Shown here piece after piece: positions 15,182-23,299 of a DNA stretch of 48,784 nt. The notes beneath the pieces were generated by a model, which saw only the letters and a program-made list of their open reading frames with translations, was not told where the DNA came from and did not search any database. Source of the DNA: a virus. Numbering within the stretch: the first letter of the stretch is position 1; the number at the start of each line of letters is the position of its first letter. The DNA is taken from positions 1 through 48,784 of the IMG/VR virus record IMGVR_UViG_3300031521_000101, one strand, 5' to 3'. Made by a program: the position numbers and the translations under genes.

Positions 15182-15378
15182 ACTATTATTATTTTATCAA
15201 TACACAAACCAATCATAGCACAAAAATATATAACTGATATTGTTTGAACCCAAACAGAATTCTTAATATCATCATAATGCACATTTTCGTATCTTATATT
15301 GTCACTATTCAATATTATAATCAAAATGATTATTCCAATAATTGGAACATAAATTAAAAATTTTTCTGATTTGTTCAT
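15178..15378 (-). CDS. Two-TM small protein (cassette copy 5, divergent)
   Basis: 66 residues. Two hydrophobic helices (about 7-25 and 43-63) with a charged loop, RYENVHYDDIKNS. The second helix has IYFCAMIGLCIDK, a weaker match to the family. First of the cassette in transcription order. Confidence 0.74.
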   Translation of the reverse strand: MNKSEKFLIYVPIIGIIILIIILNSDNIRYENVHYDDIKNSVWVQTISVIYFCAMIGLCIDKIIIV

Positions 15379-15388
15379 AATATTATTA

Positions 15389-15742
15389 TTATTTAAATCT
15401 AACTTCAGTATAATGTTCTACACATTTTTGCAATAATTCTGGATGATATTTACTTGCGGTTTGAATTGCGTCCATTTGCATCTCTGGCTTAGTATGCCTT
15501 GCTGATGCCCAATCCAAATATGCTTCATAGAAATCTTTATCAGTCTTTATATTGTGATGCCTTGCCACTCTTCTGTGTATTTTAGTAGCAATAATATCGC
15601 CTAAGATAAGAATTAGAATCATTTTTTCTAAATCATGAACAATAACTCTTAACAATGAAACTTTTGTTTTTTCAGTTATCCATAATTTAAGAATCGCATT
15701 CTTATGTATACAAACTCTTCTAGCTTCTTTATATCTATTCAT
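15389..15742 (-). CDS. Hypothetical protein with HD-like His/Asp pattern
   Basis: 117 residues. VHDLEKM and, 25 residues on, RRVARHHN followed by DWASAR recall small phage proteins of the DUF5662 kind ('LIHDxSK...HH'), which may be relics of HD hydrolases; I cannot confirm catalytic residues. First gene after the 15761 promoter. No tag. Confidence 0.7.
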   Translation of the reverse strand: MNRYKEARRVCIHKNAILKLWITEKTKVSLLRVIVHDLEKMILILILGDIIATKIHRRVARHHNIKTDKDFYEAYLDWASARHTKPEMQMDAIQTASKYHPELLQKCVEHYTEVRFK

Positions 15743-15760
15743 ATAGTTAGTTTTAGATTA

Positions 15761-15768
15761 CAAAGATA
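15761..15768 (-). promoter_or_regulatory. Putative -7 promoter element for the long minus operon
   Basis: On the minus strand 15768-15761 reads TATCTTTG, 19 nt upstream of the ATG at 15742. The -33 region falls within the terminator hairpin and has no clean TTTG. Confidence 0.55.
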
Positions 15769-15771
15769 ATA

Positions 15772-15809
15772 AAAAAAAGTAGAACTAAATGAATAATTCT
15801 ACTTTTTTT
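15772..15809 (-). terminator. Terminator between two minus-strand operons
   Basis: 13-bp stem: arms 15772-15784 (A7GTAGAA) and 15797-15809 (TTCTACT7), 12-nt loop. It ends the 17784-15828 operon just before the promoter of the next one. Confidence 0.78.
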
Positions 15810-15827
15810 ATAGTTATATAATGTTAA

Positions 15828-16124
15828 TCATCCAAATAAATTCTCAGATATCAATTCAGAGTCATCTCCATTCTCTGCGGTATCTCTACCATATTTGATT
15901 TGATTATTATTTTTAGCTATATTCCAAGCTTCTTTTCTATAAACAAATCTTCCAGTTGAAGTTAAAAATCCTTGTTCTTTTCTATTAGGCTCATGAATTT
16001 TTTTAGACTCACAAGAAATTTCAAGTTTACTCAATGTATCATAACAATCATTGTGTCTTCTTCCACTAATAATTATATCATTAATATTAATAGCTGAGCA
16101 TAATATATATTCTTTTTCTTCCAT
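15828..16124 (-). CDS. Phage-type 'GRRH' family protein
   Basis: 98 residues. ILCSAININD, IISGRRHNDCYDTL, then EQGFLTSTGRFVYRKEAW and IAKNNNQIKY, SELISENLFG. This order (AI..D, GRRH, QGFLT..RFV.R.EA, Q, LxSExLF) is a family common in phages with unknown function. A distant paralogue lies on the plus strand at 47682. No tag. Last gene of its operon. Confidence 0.82.
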   Translation of the reverse strand: MEEKEYILCSAININDIIISGRRHNDCYDTLSKLEISCESKKIHEPNRKEQGFLTSTGRFVYRKEAWNIAKNNNQIKYGRDTAENGDDSELISENLFG

Positions 16125-16127
16125 ATT

Positions 16128-16445
16128 TTAAACTATCATACCCTCTAAAATCATAATATCTTTATATTTCTCAAAATCAATTTTTTGACGAATAATTTCA
16201 GCTTTTTCACTATACTCTTTAAGTGCTTTTCTGCCCTCTACTAAACACTGATTATGAGTTTTTATAAGAACATCAAATTCTAAACGACCATCTATTACAT
16301 CTTGACGTTTTTGTTTCGAATAAACTATTAAGTCTGATGTTGAACCTTCTTTAATGATAATTAAGTTCCTAATTGTATCATTTTGACTACCATAACAATT
16401 TGAATAACTAATTTCACTTTCAATAATTCCTACTAAAATTGCCAT
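16128..16445 (-). CDS. Hypothetical protein, 105 aa
   Basis: Start chosen at ATG 16445 (MAILVGIIESEISYSNCYGS), which follows an A/T-rich leader; the longer frame to 16481 would need TTG and overlap the previous gene. Unrecognised. A beta-rich N-terminus then a helical C-terminus (ALKEYSEKAEIIRQKIDF). Confidence 0.72.
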   Translation of the reverse strand: MAILVGIIESEISYSNCYGSQNDTIRNLIIIKEGSTSDLIVYSKQKRQDVIDGRLEFDVLIKTHNQCLVEGRKALKEYSEKAEIIRQKIDFEKYKDIMILEGMIV

Positions 16446-16464
16446 ATTATATATTTTTAAATTG

Positions 16465-16743
16465 TTATAAAGTTCTATCAATTAACATTCTTACATCATC
16501 TTGAGAATAAACATATCCATTAAATGCTGTCCTTGAACCAGCATCTTTTTTTATAGACACAGAAACATTGTCATTCAACTTATCACCAAAATATGTACAT
16601 GTATGTCCTTCATTATTCCAGTTGATGACTGTCATACCTCTTGGTCTTATACTAACTGCTTCACCGTATTGACTATTTTCATCTCCTTTTGAGAATTTGA
16701 AGCCAATTTCCTTAATAAATTCTTCAGTAAAAATGTTTAACAT
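16465..16743 (-). CDS. Hypothetical protein, 92 aa
   Basis: Not recognised. MLNIFTEEFIKEIGF, IRPRGMTVINWNNEG, then VYSQDDVRMLIDRTL; probably a small mixed alpha/beta phage protein. No membrane segment or tag. Confidence 0.74.
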   Translation of the reverse strand: MLNIFTEEFIKEIGFKFSKGDENSQYGEAVSIRPRGMTVINWNNEGHTCTYFGDKLNDNVSVSIKKDAGSRTAFNGYVYSQDDVRMLIDRTL

Positions 16744-16755
16744 AATTATGTAGTT

Positions 16756-17355
16756 TTAATTATAATCTATTGATTCTTCATCAGCGCCAAGACTTACACA
16801 AAAATTTATAAATTCATCACCATCTAATAATTTCTGTGAATTTAACCACTTCATTATTTCTATTCTGATTAATCTCAATTCCTCAATTGGTTTATTTTCA
16901 AACCAAACTCCATAAGATGAATCATCAATAGAATGAATTTGTGCTTTCATTTGATATAACTTATAACCGTTATCATCAAGTTCAAATTTTGCTCCTGTTG
17001 GACACAATATTCTTAATGTGACTGGATTATATTCCTTATGATACAAACAGCTAGATGTGTGTTCATTTACTTTTTTAACAGTAACTATTTCATCAGTAAT
17101 AATAAAGTCTCCTTTTTTAGATTTTAATAATTCTCCTACATACCAAGTATTCAAATACTTACCAATTTCTTCCTTATTTAAGTTATAGATTGAATACAAA
17201 TCAGAACAATCATTATAATTAGATTTTTTATCCTTAATTGTATCAGTTTCACCATATGTAGGAAATTTCTTACATTTAGACATATTTAATATTCCATTAT
17301 TAGGATAATCAATATCAGATTCAATCTTTACTATTGTTTTTTTATTTTTAATCAT
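16756..17355 (-). CDS. Hypothetical protein, 199 aa
   Basis: Unrecognised soluble protein. It has VTVKKVNEHTSSCLYH and LRILCPTGAKFELDDNG in the middle, the latter suggesting a beta hairpin. The C-terminus is helical. One of the longer genes of this operon. Confidence 0.76.
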   Translation of the reverse strand: MIKNKKTIVKIESDIDYPNNGILNMSKCKKFPTYGETDTIKDKKSNYNDCSDLYSIYNLNKEEIGKYLNTWYVGELLKSKKGDFIITDEIVTVKKVNEHTSSCLYHKEYNPVTLRILCPTGAKFELDDNGYKLYQMKAQIHSIDDSSYGVWFENKPIEELRLIRIEIMKWLNSQKLLDGDEFINFCVSLGADEESIDYN

Positions 17356-17357
17356 GA

Positions 17358-17594
17358 TTAGTTCATATTATTTACATTACACCAATTATTAAATAACTTA
17401 TCTAATGATGGATCAGATTTAAAAATAATCTCAATCATAAGCTTATCTATAACCATTTCTCCATAATATTGATCTAAATACTTAAAATTCTTTTGAATTT
17501 GTAGTCTAGTCATACCAATTTCCTTACACCTATTGAAATATTCAACAAAAGGTGATTCTAATTCAAAACAAGAAAATCCATCCATTAGTTGCAT
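17358..17594 (-). CDS. Hypothetical helical protein, 78 aa
   Basis: MQLMDGFSCFELESPFVEYF, then RLQIQKNFKYLDQYYGEMVI: mostly helical, not recognised. Two nt from the next gene, so tightly coupled. Confidence 0.73.
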   Translation of the reverse strand: MQLMDGFSCFELESPFVEYFNRCKEIGMTRLQIQKNFKYLDQYYGEMVIDKLMIEIIFKSDPSLDKLFNNWCNVNNMN

Positions 17595-17613
17595 GATTTA
17601 TATTTTTAATTTT

Positions 17614-17784
17614 TTATATTGTAAAATAGCAAACACTATGTTGTTTATCATCTGAAATACCTTTATGCATTAATCCTTCTTTAACAAGAATATTTGCAAT
17701 TTTTATTTCTTCTTCTGACATCAATTTTCTTAAAATACCAAATTCATTAACAGATAGTAATCTATTTTTTACATCTTCATTCAT
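17614..17784 (-). CDS. Small helical protein, 56 aa
   Basis: ATG at 17784, TAA at 17616-17614. MNEDVKNRLLSVNEFGILRK, SEEEIKIANILVKEGLMHKG: the two helices and 'ILVKEGLMHKG...' look like a winged-helix fragment, a plausible but unproven DNA-binding protein. First gene after the divergent promoter region. Confidence 0.68.
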   Translation of the reverse strand: MNEDVKNRLLSVNEFGILRKLMSEEEIKIANILVKEGLMHKGISDDKQHSVCYFTI

Positions 17785-17830
17785 ATAATAATTTAATTAA
17801 GCATAATAAATTTAATAATAAAATTGAATA

Positions 17831-17860
17831 CAAAGATAATATAATATTATCATACACAAA
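17831..17860 (-). promoter_or_regulatory. Minus-strand Bacteroidota-type promoter
   Basis: On the minus strand TTTG (17860-17857) and TATCTTTG (17838-17831) are 18 nt apart, 46 nt upstream of the ATG at 17784. Drives the 17784-15828 operon. The divergent intergenic region 17785-18025 holds no other gene. Confidence 0.7.
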
Positions 17861-17949
17861 AATACTTTATTATAATATTATCAATATTAATATAATTTAA
17901 CGCATTAAATATAAATAATTTTATATTCTGAATAAAATTGAATAAAATA

Positions 17950-17981
17950 TTTGGTAGATTTAAAAAAAAGTAGTATTTTTG
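17950..17981 (+). promoter_or_regulatory. Plus-strand Bacteroidota-type promoter
   Basis: TTTG (17950-17953), 20-nt spacer, TATTTTTG (17974-17981), 44 nt before the ATG at 18026. It drives the plus-strand array block starting at 18026. Confidence 0.7.
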
Positions 17982-18025
17982 CTAATTATTATAATCAAAT
18001 AAGAATAGTAACATAAAAATATAAT

Positions 18026-18349
18026 ATGGAGTATGTATTAATAGTTTATCTATTTGGATTCCTCTTTATTCCAAGAATATTAATTGAAAAAACTGAAATA
18101 GTAGATACTATTAAGTATATCAACAGTATTGATGTACAAAATTCTCATATTAAGTATTTAATAATTTTTATGATTTTTAATTTTTTTTGTTTTTTATTCA
18201 TAAATAAAATAAGAGAGATCAGAAAAATAGATTACTATAAAAAGGCTATTAGATTTTTAGATTTTTATGATTTTGAAAATATGAAAGATGATAGAAAAAA
18301 AGATTATATCAGAATGAATAGATATTTAAAATTAAAAAAAATAATATGA
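18026..18349 (+). CDS. Two-TM tagged protein (family D)
   Basis: 107 residues. TM segments about 3-18 and 48-66 (FMIFNFFCFLFINKIREI), with the conserved 'xFCFLFxNKIREIRKxDYYK' after helix 2, and RMNRYLKLKKII at the end, a shortened form of the tag. First of three tandem paralogues; a fourth is at 29558. Likely inner membrane with the tag cytoplasmic. Confidence 0.78.
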   Translation: MEYVLIVYLFGFLFIPRILIEKTEIVDTIKYINSIDVQNSHIKYLIIFMIFNFFCFLFINKIREIRKIDYYKKAIRFLDFYDFENMKDDRKKDYIRMNRYLKLKKII

Positions 18350-18672
18350 CACTATTAACATTCATATTATTTATGATATATGTTTTATGTGTTCCTACAT
18401 GTCCTCATATTTTAATTGAAAAAACTAAGCCTAATGAAATTGAAACTGATGATTGCAAAACTAAATATATTGTTTTATTTTGCGTATTTAATATTTTTTG
18501 CTTTTTATTTCTGAATAATATTAGAGAATATAGAAAAATTGATTATTATAAATCTATAGTTTTATATTACACACAGTATAAAAAATCATTTGGAACTACA
18601 TCATTGTCAGAAAAAAATGAAAAAGAATATATTAAAATGAAAAGATATTTAAAACTCAAAAAATTAAAATAA
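18346..18672 (+). CDS. Two-TM tagged protein (family D)
   Basis: 108 residues. CVPTCPHILIEKTKPNEIE, then FCVFNIFCFLFLNNIREYRK and MKRYLKLKKLK. 4-nt overlap with the previous gene and shared ATG/TAA bases with the next. Confidence 0.78.
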   Translation: MTLLTFILFMIYVLCVPTCPHILIEKTKPNEIETDDCKTKYIVLFCVFNIFCFLFLNNIREYRKIDYYKSIVLYYTQYKKSFGTTSLSEKNEKEYIKMKRYLKLKKLK

Positions 18673-19010
18673 TGTCAATATTCATAATTATATTCATAAT
18701 TTTATATTCTACTAGCTTTGCATATCTACCGAATATTTTAGACAGAAAAACAAAACCAAAAGAAGATAAAGGATGGTTTCTTGAAACAAAATACAATATT
18801 CTTTTTTGCTTGGTTAATATATTCTGCTTTTTTTTCTTAGATAAAATAAGAGAGCATAGAAAAACAGATTGGTATAAAGATAGAATTTTAATGTATGATC
18901 AAAATTTTGTAAGAATGTTAGGATTTGAATCTTTATCAAGTAAAAGTAAATCAGAATATCTTAAAATGAAGAGATATTTAAAAATAAAAAAATTAAATGA
19001 TAAGTCATAA
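18672..19010 (+). CDS. Two-TM tagged protein (family D)
   Basis: 112 residues. ILDRKTKPKEDKGWFLETK, then FCLVNIFCFFFLDKIREHRK, ending KMKRYLKIKKLNDKS. The region after helix 2 is longer than in its siblings. 14-nt overlap with the next gene. Confidence 0.78.
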   Translation: MSIFIIIFIILYSTSFAYLPNILDRKTKPKEDKGWFLETKYNILFCLVNIFCFFFLDKIREHRKTDWYKDRILMYDQNFVRMLGFESLSSKSKSEYLKMKRYLKIKKLNDKS

Positions 19011-19335
19011 ATATGATCATCATTTAGTTCACACAAAGGAACGTTATTTAGAGAGATTTAATATAAATTTATCTGATAATGACTATGATGAACTATGTTC
19101 TTTATCATCAAAAGAAAAATCCATAAGAATATCAAAAAATAAATATAGAAGTGTTATAATATTCAATGAAAGATATATTTGGATAACATTTAATAGATAT
19201 AATTATATTATTACATTATATCCTTTGGGTAAAAAAGAAATATTATCATACAATAACAATGAAATAGATTATTCACTCGCAAGTTTAATATACAAAAAAA
19301 GAAATGACAGAAAAAAAGTACTTAAGAAAGCTTAG
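18997..19335 (+). CDS. Hypothetical 'HTKERYLERF' protein
   Basis: 112 residues. HHLVHTKERYLERFNINLSD at the start followed by a four-stranded pattern (YRSVIIFNERYIWITF, YIITLYPLG) resembles a small phage/plasmid family with an RelE/BrnT-like strand order; no catalytic residues can be assigned. Lysine-rich end (RNDRKKVLKKA) but no clear tag. TAG stop. Confidence 0.72.
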   Translation: MISHKYDHHLVHTKERYLERFNINLSDNDYDELCSLSSKEKSIRISKNKYRSVIIFNERYIWITFNRYNYIITLYPLGKKEILSYNNNEIDYSLASLIYKKRNDRKKVLKKA

Positions 19336-19783
19336 AAACATGCTTCATCAAGTGAGTCTACATATTTATCCTAATCAAGTAGAAAAAACTTACTTTGATA
19401 TAATTAAAAAATATGCATTAATATGGCTAAAAATTAAAGAGGATGGTAGCAATAGTGTAAGATATGGATCAAGTTATGTTTATATTGATTTATATAATAT
19501 TATAAGACAATATAACATAAGTGAAGATATCATTAAACAAATCTACAAGGAAGAACAGATAAAGTTATCTTTACACAAAAAATTTGATAATAAGCAAGAA
19601 CCAATAGTAAGACGTGACAACAAAGGAGTTAGAATTGGTATGGGATTTGGGGGTAATAGAAATATGACAAGATATCCTAAAAAGAATCGTTCTTTGAAAG
19701 TGTGGAAGAAATTCTATGAGATGTTTCCAAGAGAAGCAGAATTAGATAATTGGAATGGTAAAACATCAACTAAAATGAAATAA
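19304..19783 (+). CDS. Conserved phage-type hypothetical protein, 159 aa
   Basis: The C-terminal part RYPKKNRSLKVWKKFYEMFP is a pattern I associate with phage proteins of unknown function ('RYPxKxRSxxxWKxFYxxFP'). Basic overall; the glycine-rich GVRIGMGFGGNRNMTR precedes it. Overlaps the previous gene by 32 nt. No tag. Confidence 0.76.
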   Translation: MTEKKYLRKLRNMLHQVSLHIYPNQVEKTYFDIIKKYALIWLKIKEDGSNSVRYGSSYVYIDLYNIIRQYNISEDIIKQIYKEEQIKLSLHKKFDNKQEPIVRRDNKGVRIGMGFGGNRNMTRYPKKNRSLKVWKKFYEMFPREAELDNWNGKTSTKMK

Positions 19784-19786
19784 TTT

Positions 19787-20368
19787 ATGTTTGAATATTA
19801 TAATAAATATATTAATCACATTAATCCAGATAATAGTTATATATCTGAAATTGCTTTTGTTAATACAAATAACACTTTTATATCAGATGAAATAGCATTC
19901 GTTGAGTACATAGATGATAATAAATGGAAAAAAGGTATATTCAAAATGACAGATGAATTAAGTAAAATATATCTTGAATTTAGAACAAATTCTAATTATA
20001 CAAATGAAAGAATAAAAAATATTCAATACTCAAAAACAAATCATTCATACATTAAAATAATTAAAGATAATAATAATCCTCAATTAGAAGGAAAAATAAT
20101 GATTTTTAAATTTGGAAGAAAAATTTTTGATAAGATAGTATATGAATGTGAAACTCTTAATGATCATGGATATATTATTGATAAGTCATTTAAACTAAAT
20201 ATATCTAGAATAGGAGCATTTCCAAATTTTGATTATTCCCAATTCACTAACAACAAATATAAAATAGAAGATTATAGTTTAGATATTAGAAATGATATAA
20301 ATTTTAAAACTCTTAGCATTTCAAACATCATCAGAAAAGAAAAATTAAAAGAACTAAGTAATCTATAA
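19787..20368 (+). CDS. Tagged hypothetical protein, 193 aa
   Basis: The largest tagged soluble protein here. Unrecognised; mixed alpha/beta with KFGRKIFDKIVYECETLND in the middle. It ends ISNIIRKEKLKELSNL, the tag. Its size shows the tag is not limited to the tiny array proteins. Confidence 0.76.
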   Translation: MFEYYNKYINHINPDNSYISEIAFVNTNNTFISDEIAFVEYIDDNKWKKGIFKMTDELSKIYLEFRTNSNYTNERIKNIQYSKTNHSYIKIIKDNNNPQLEGKIMIFKFGRKIFDKIVYECETLNDHGYIIDKSFKLNISRIGAFPNFDYSQFTNNKYKIEDYSLDIRNDINFKTLSISNIIRKEKLKELSNL

Positions 20369-20374
20369 TCATCA

Positions 20375-20713
20375 ATGAAAACAGGATTAATCATATTAAT
20401 ATGTATATTTTTTTTATTTGAAATATATGCAATGATTTGTTTGATGTCTAAAATATATTTAGAAAAAAGATATGGAAAAAAATATTATGATTTTAGTTTT
20501 TATATAACATTTTATCTTGATTCTCCAAAATTTTTATCATATCCTTTTCAAGTAATATTAAGGAAAAAATATGACAATAAATATAATCATTTATATTTAT
20601 GTGAAAAGATAAAAGGAGAGAGATGGATCCAGCCAACAGATGAAGAAATGATTGAATTAAAAAAAGAACTTAATAAAATTGAAAGAAAAATTAAACTTAA
20701 AAAATTAAAATAA
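20375..20713 (+). CDS. Single-TM tagged protein (family E)
   Basis: 112 residues. N-terminal TM (about 3-24), then SKIYLEKRYGKKYYDF, HLYLCEKIKGERW and KIERKIKLKKLK at the end. First of three tandem paralogues (20715 and 21100). One nt separates it from the next gene. Confidence 0.76.
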   Translation: MKTGLIILICIFFLFEIYAMICLMSKIYLEKRYGKKYYDFSFYITFYLDSPKFLSYPFQVILRKKYDNKYNHLYLCEKIKGERWIQPTDEEMIELKKELNKIERKIKLKKLK

Positions 20714-20714
20714 T

Positions 20715-21116
20715 ATGATAAACACGTTGATAACATTATTAGTAATTGTAGCATCCTTATATGTATATTATATCATAAATTCATTTATGTTAAAAAATAA
20801 GCTTAAAAAATATACTCCACAATATAGAGTATATTTTGAAAAAGAGCACATCAAAAAATCACCCATTCTTTACATATTTTTTACTATGTTTATATTTTTA
20901 TATAACAATTATCACAAAGATGAAATTGAGTATGGCTATCTTAAATATAAAGTTGATTTAATTGATAGAATAAAAAATGATAATTACATTCAAATTACAT
21001 ATCCAAACATGGAATTAGCTATTGAAGGGGAAGGAGAAATAAGAAAAAAAATGAAAAATTACTCATTAAAAATAAAATTAAAGAAAATTAAAAAAATGAA
21101 TGATGATGACAAATAA
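20715..21116 (+). CDS. Two-TM tagged protein (family E)
   Basis: 133 residues. TMs about 3-23 and 51-65 (LYIFFTMFIFLYNNYHKDEI); 'FxxYNxYHKDEI' is shared with the 21100 gene. Ends NYSLKIKLKKIKKMNDDDK. The GATGATGATGACA end of this gene is the start of the next; 17-nt overlap. Confidence 0.77.
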   Translation: MINTLITLLVIVASLYVYYIINSFMLKNKLKKYTPQYRVYFEKEHIKKSPILYIFFTMFIFLYNNYHKDEIEYGYLKYKVDLIDRIKNDNYIQITYPNMELAIEGEGEIRKKMKNYSLKIKLKKIKKMNDDDK

Positions 21117-21483
21117 TATCATATCAATATGCTTCATATCATTATGTTCATATCTCATAATAAATACAATTTCTTTCATTTTATACAAAAGAAAGATAAA
21201 AGAAAATTCTGATTTTTATGGTTATTTTTATAATTATATTATCACTGAAAAAAAATTTCTATATATTTTTTTCACTGTAATTATGATAATATACAATAAG
21301 TATCATAAAGATGAAATCAAATTAAATTTTTATATTCAAAGAAAGAATGATATGATATATAGTATGGAATATAATCTATGGTCTCATAGAGATTCAGAGT
21401 ATTATAATTCGGAAATTGCTAAAATGAATAGTAATATTCGTAAAATTGAGTTAAGAATAAAAATTAAAAAACTGAATAAATAA
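21100..21483 (+). CDS. Two-TM tagged protein (family E)
   Basis: 127 residues, starting in a run of three ATG codons (which is used is unclear). TMs about 6-28 and 50-66; YNKYHKDEIKLNFY as in its sibling; ends IRKIELRIKIKKLNK. TAA stop. Confidence 0.76.
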   Translation: MMMTNNIISICFISLCSYLIINTISFILYKRKIKENSDFYGYFYNYIITEKKFLYIFFTVIMIIYNKYHKDEIKLNFYIQRKNDMIYSMEYNLWSHRDSEYYNSEIAKMNSNIRKIELRIKIKKLNK

Positions 21484-21487
21484 AGCA

Positions 21488-21985
21488 ATGAATGACATTC
21501 TTAAATTTAATACAATTAACTTCAAAAAAGATTATACAGGTAATCATAATATAATAAAAGAATATCTTAGCATAAAAACTGAAATCATTTTTAAATATCC
21601 AAGTATGGATTTTAATTTACCACAGTTCTATGATAAAAAAATTCCTATATATTTTGTTTATGATAGAAACGATAATTTAAGTTCAAAAGACATAAGAATA
21701 GAAGAATTTGATTTTAATAGAATTTATAATGAAAAACTTCAAATTGTAGAATTAGTTGATCATGATATTTTTATATATCAGTCAATTTCAGAACAATATT
21801 TTTCTAGCATTTATATATTTCATATAAATTTAGAAAGAAATGAATATCTAAGAAAAAAAATATATTCTCATGATTATAAATTATTCATTTTCTTTGATAA
21901 TTATCAATTCATAATAAAATTAGTATTCTCTCCTAACATGAGAAAATATAAATTACAAAAACTAAATGATGAAACAGACAAATGA
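21488..21985 (+). CDS. Tagged hypothetical protein, 165 aa
   Basis: Unrecognised soluble protein rich in F, Y, D and N. KEYLSIKTEIIFKYPSMDF and several alternating strands in the middle. Ends SPNMRKYKLQKLNDETDK, a recognisable tag. 4-nt overlap with the next gene. Confidence 0.75.
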   Translation: MNDILKFNTINFKKDYTGNHNIIKEYLSIKTEIIFKYPSMDFNLPQFYDKKIPIYFVYDRNDNLSSKDIRIEEFDFNRIYNEKLQIVELVDHDIFIYQSISEQYFSSIYIFHINLERNEYLRKKIYSHDYKLFIFFDNYQFIIKLVFSPNMRKYKLQKLNDETDK

Positions 21986-22197
21986 AAAGAGGAGATAAAA
22001 TCACATCAAACGGTGACACTGGATATAGGGGATTGAAAGAATTCAAAGAATATATCATTCAAGATGTTTTTACTAATAGCTTTAATGAAAAATGCATTAG
22101 AGTTAATGGAGTAAATGGATTATATCCTATGAAATATTTTATAACATTAAAACAAATTAGAAAAGAAAAACTCAATAGAATATGTTGGAACAAATAA
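21982..22197 (+). CDS. KVGD-family tagged protein
   Basis: 71 residues. MKRGDKITSNGDTGYRG, KEYIIQDVFTNSFNEKCIRV, YFITLKQIRKEKLNRICWNK. A single KVGD unit placed directly before a different array family. 16-nt overlap with the next gene. Confidence 0.78.
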   Translation: MKRGDKITSNGDTGYRGLKEFKEYIIQDVFTNSFNEKCIRVNGVNGLYPMKYFITLKQIRKEKLNRICWNK

Positions 22198-22400
22198 AAG
22201 AATTTACATTTCAAACTGAATTAGATCAAAAAGCATACGTGGTTTATGAAGAATATATTGATATTCAAAGATATGTAACACAATTTGAATTTTATTCATT
22301 TATAAAGCAAAAAAAATGTAGTAACATTAAACCTTTTTATGATATTGCTTTAAAGCAATTAAGATTTGATAAATTAATTAAAATATGTACAATAAATTAG
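22182..22400 (+). CDS. Tagged helical protein (family F)
   Basis: 72 residues. Family pattern: ELDQKAYVVYEEYI, an FxSFIKxK segment, a Y-x-A segment, then LRFDKLIKICTIN. All predicted helix. First of six tandem copies to 23299; a seventh is at 45130. TAG stop; overlap 16 nt. Confidence 0.78.
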   Translation: MLEQIKEFTFQTELDQKAYVVYEEYIDIQRYVTQFEFYSFIKQKKCSNIKPFYDIALKQLRFDKLIKICTIN

Positions 22401-22576
22401 ATTATATTGCTTATGAATTATTTTTAGATTATGCACTATCATCTTGTGATGGATTAAGATACGATTATACTATTCATAGTTTTGTTAGAGAAGATAAAGA
22501 TTTTCAGAAAATATATTATGAAAAGGCAGTAATAGTAATAAGAAAAGAAAAACTACTACAATTATGCAAAAAATAA
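22385..22576 (+). CDS. Tagged helical protein (family F)
   Basis: 63 residues. KLDYIAYELFLDYALSSCDG, FVREDKDFQKIYYEKAVIVIRKEKLLQLCKK. TAA; 13-nt overlap with the next copy. Confidence 0.77.
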   Translation: MYNKLDYIAYELFLDYALSSCDGLRYDYTIHSFVREDKDFQKIYYEKAVIVIRKEKLLQLCKK

Positions 22577-22764
22577 CAGATTTAGACGACATTGCATATC
22601 AAATATACAGATTACATATAATAATGGAAAATAGAAATTATTATCGTAAATTTGAATCTTTTTGTGAATATAGAGATAAATATTCAAAATATTACTCTGA
22701 AGCTAAAATAAAATTAAGAAAAGAAAAACTTGAAAAACTAAACAAAATATGTTCAGTGAATTAG
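22564..22764 (+). CDS. Tagged helical protein (family F)
   Basis: 66 residues. DLDDIAYQIYRLHIIMENRN, ESFCEYRDKYSKYYSEAKIK, LRKEKLEKLNKICSVN. TAG stop; 16-nt overlap, and the next gene's ATG is inside KICS. Confidence 0.77.
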   Translation: MQKITDLDDIAYQIYRLHIIMENRNYYRKFESFCEYRDKYSKYYSEAKIKLRKEKLEKLNKICSVN

Positions 22765-22934
22765 AATTAGAATCATATGAAATTTATGAAAATCATACAA
22801 GAATTATTTTTAATGAATATCCAAATTCAATTGAATATTTCATTAAAAATAAGTCTGCATATAAACATTATTATGAAAAGGCAATAATTAGATTAAGAAA
22901 AGAAAAACTTGAAAAACTCAGAAAGAATACATAA
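22749..22934 (+). CDS. Tagged helical protein (family F)
   Basis: 61 residues. SELELESYEIYENHTRIIF, YFIKNKSAYKHYYEKAII, LRKEKLEKLRKNT. The C-terminal 20 residues nearly match the preceding copy, so this is a recent duplication. Confidence 0.77.
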   Translation: MFSELELESYEIYENHTRIIFNEYPNSIEYFIKNKSAYKHYYEKAIIRLRKEKLEKLRKNT

Positions 22935-23127
22935 CGAATTAGAAGAAAAAGCGTTTGAATTATATGAAAAATATATAAGAATAAAAAGTTTCAATTATTG
23001 GAATATTCTATACATAGACATTAACTATTTTATTGATCATAAGGAATTATATGAATCATATTTTGATGTAGCTAATATTATATTAAGAAAAGAAAAACTC
23101 AATAACATCAAAAAATATGCACACTGA
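22909..23127 (+). CDS. Tagged helical protein (family F), no ATG start
   Basis: Given with a TTG start at 22909 (72 residues). By alignment with its siblings the natural start would be at 22927, but the triplet there is ATA instead of ATG (ATA CAT AAC GAA TTA GAA). So the unit uses TTG or ATA, or is poorly translated. NELEEKAFELYEKYIRIKS, YFDVANIILRKEKLNNIKKY. Confidence 0.68.
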   Translation: MKNSERIHNELEEKAFELYEKYIRIKSFNYWNILYIDINYFIDHKELYESYFDVANIILRKEKLNNIKKYAH

Positions 23128-23299
23128 CTTAGAACAAACTGCACATGAACTATATGTAGATTTTATGAGAACTGAATGGTGTCTCAATTGGTATACAATT
23201 GATTTTTTTGTTGAACACAAAGAATCATATCAGGCATATTTCGATGCTGCAGTAAACAAATTAAGAAAAGACAAGCTTTTAAAATTATCGATAAAATGA
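23117..23299 (+). CDS. Tagged helical protein (family F)
   Basis: 60 residues. MHTDLEQTAHELYVDFMRTE, FFVEHKESYQAYFDAAVNK, LRKDKLLKLSIK. Last of the six copies; overlaps the first KVGD unit of the next array by 4 nt. Confidence 0.77.
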   Translation: MHTDLEQTAHELYVDFMRTEWCLNWYTIDFFVEHKESYQAYFDAAVNKLRKDKLLKLSIK

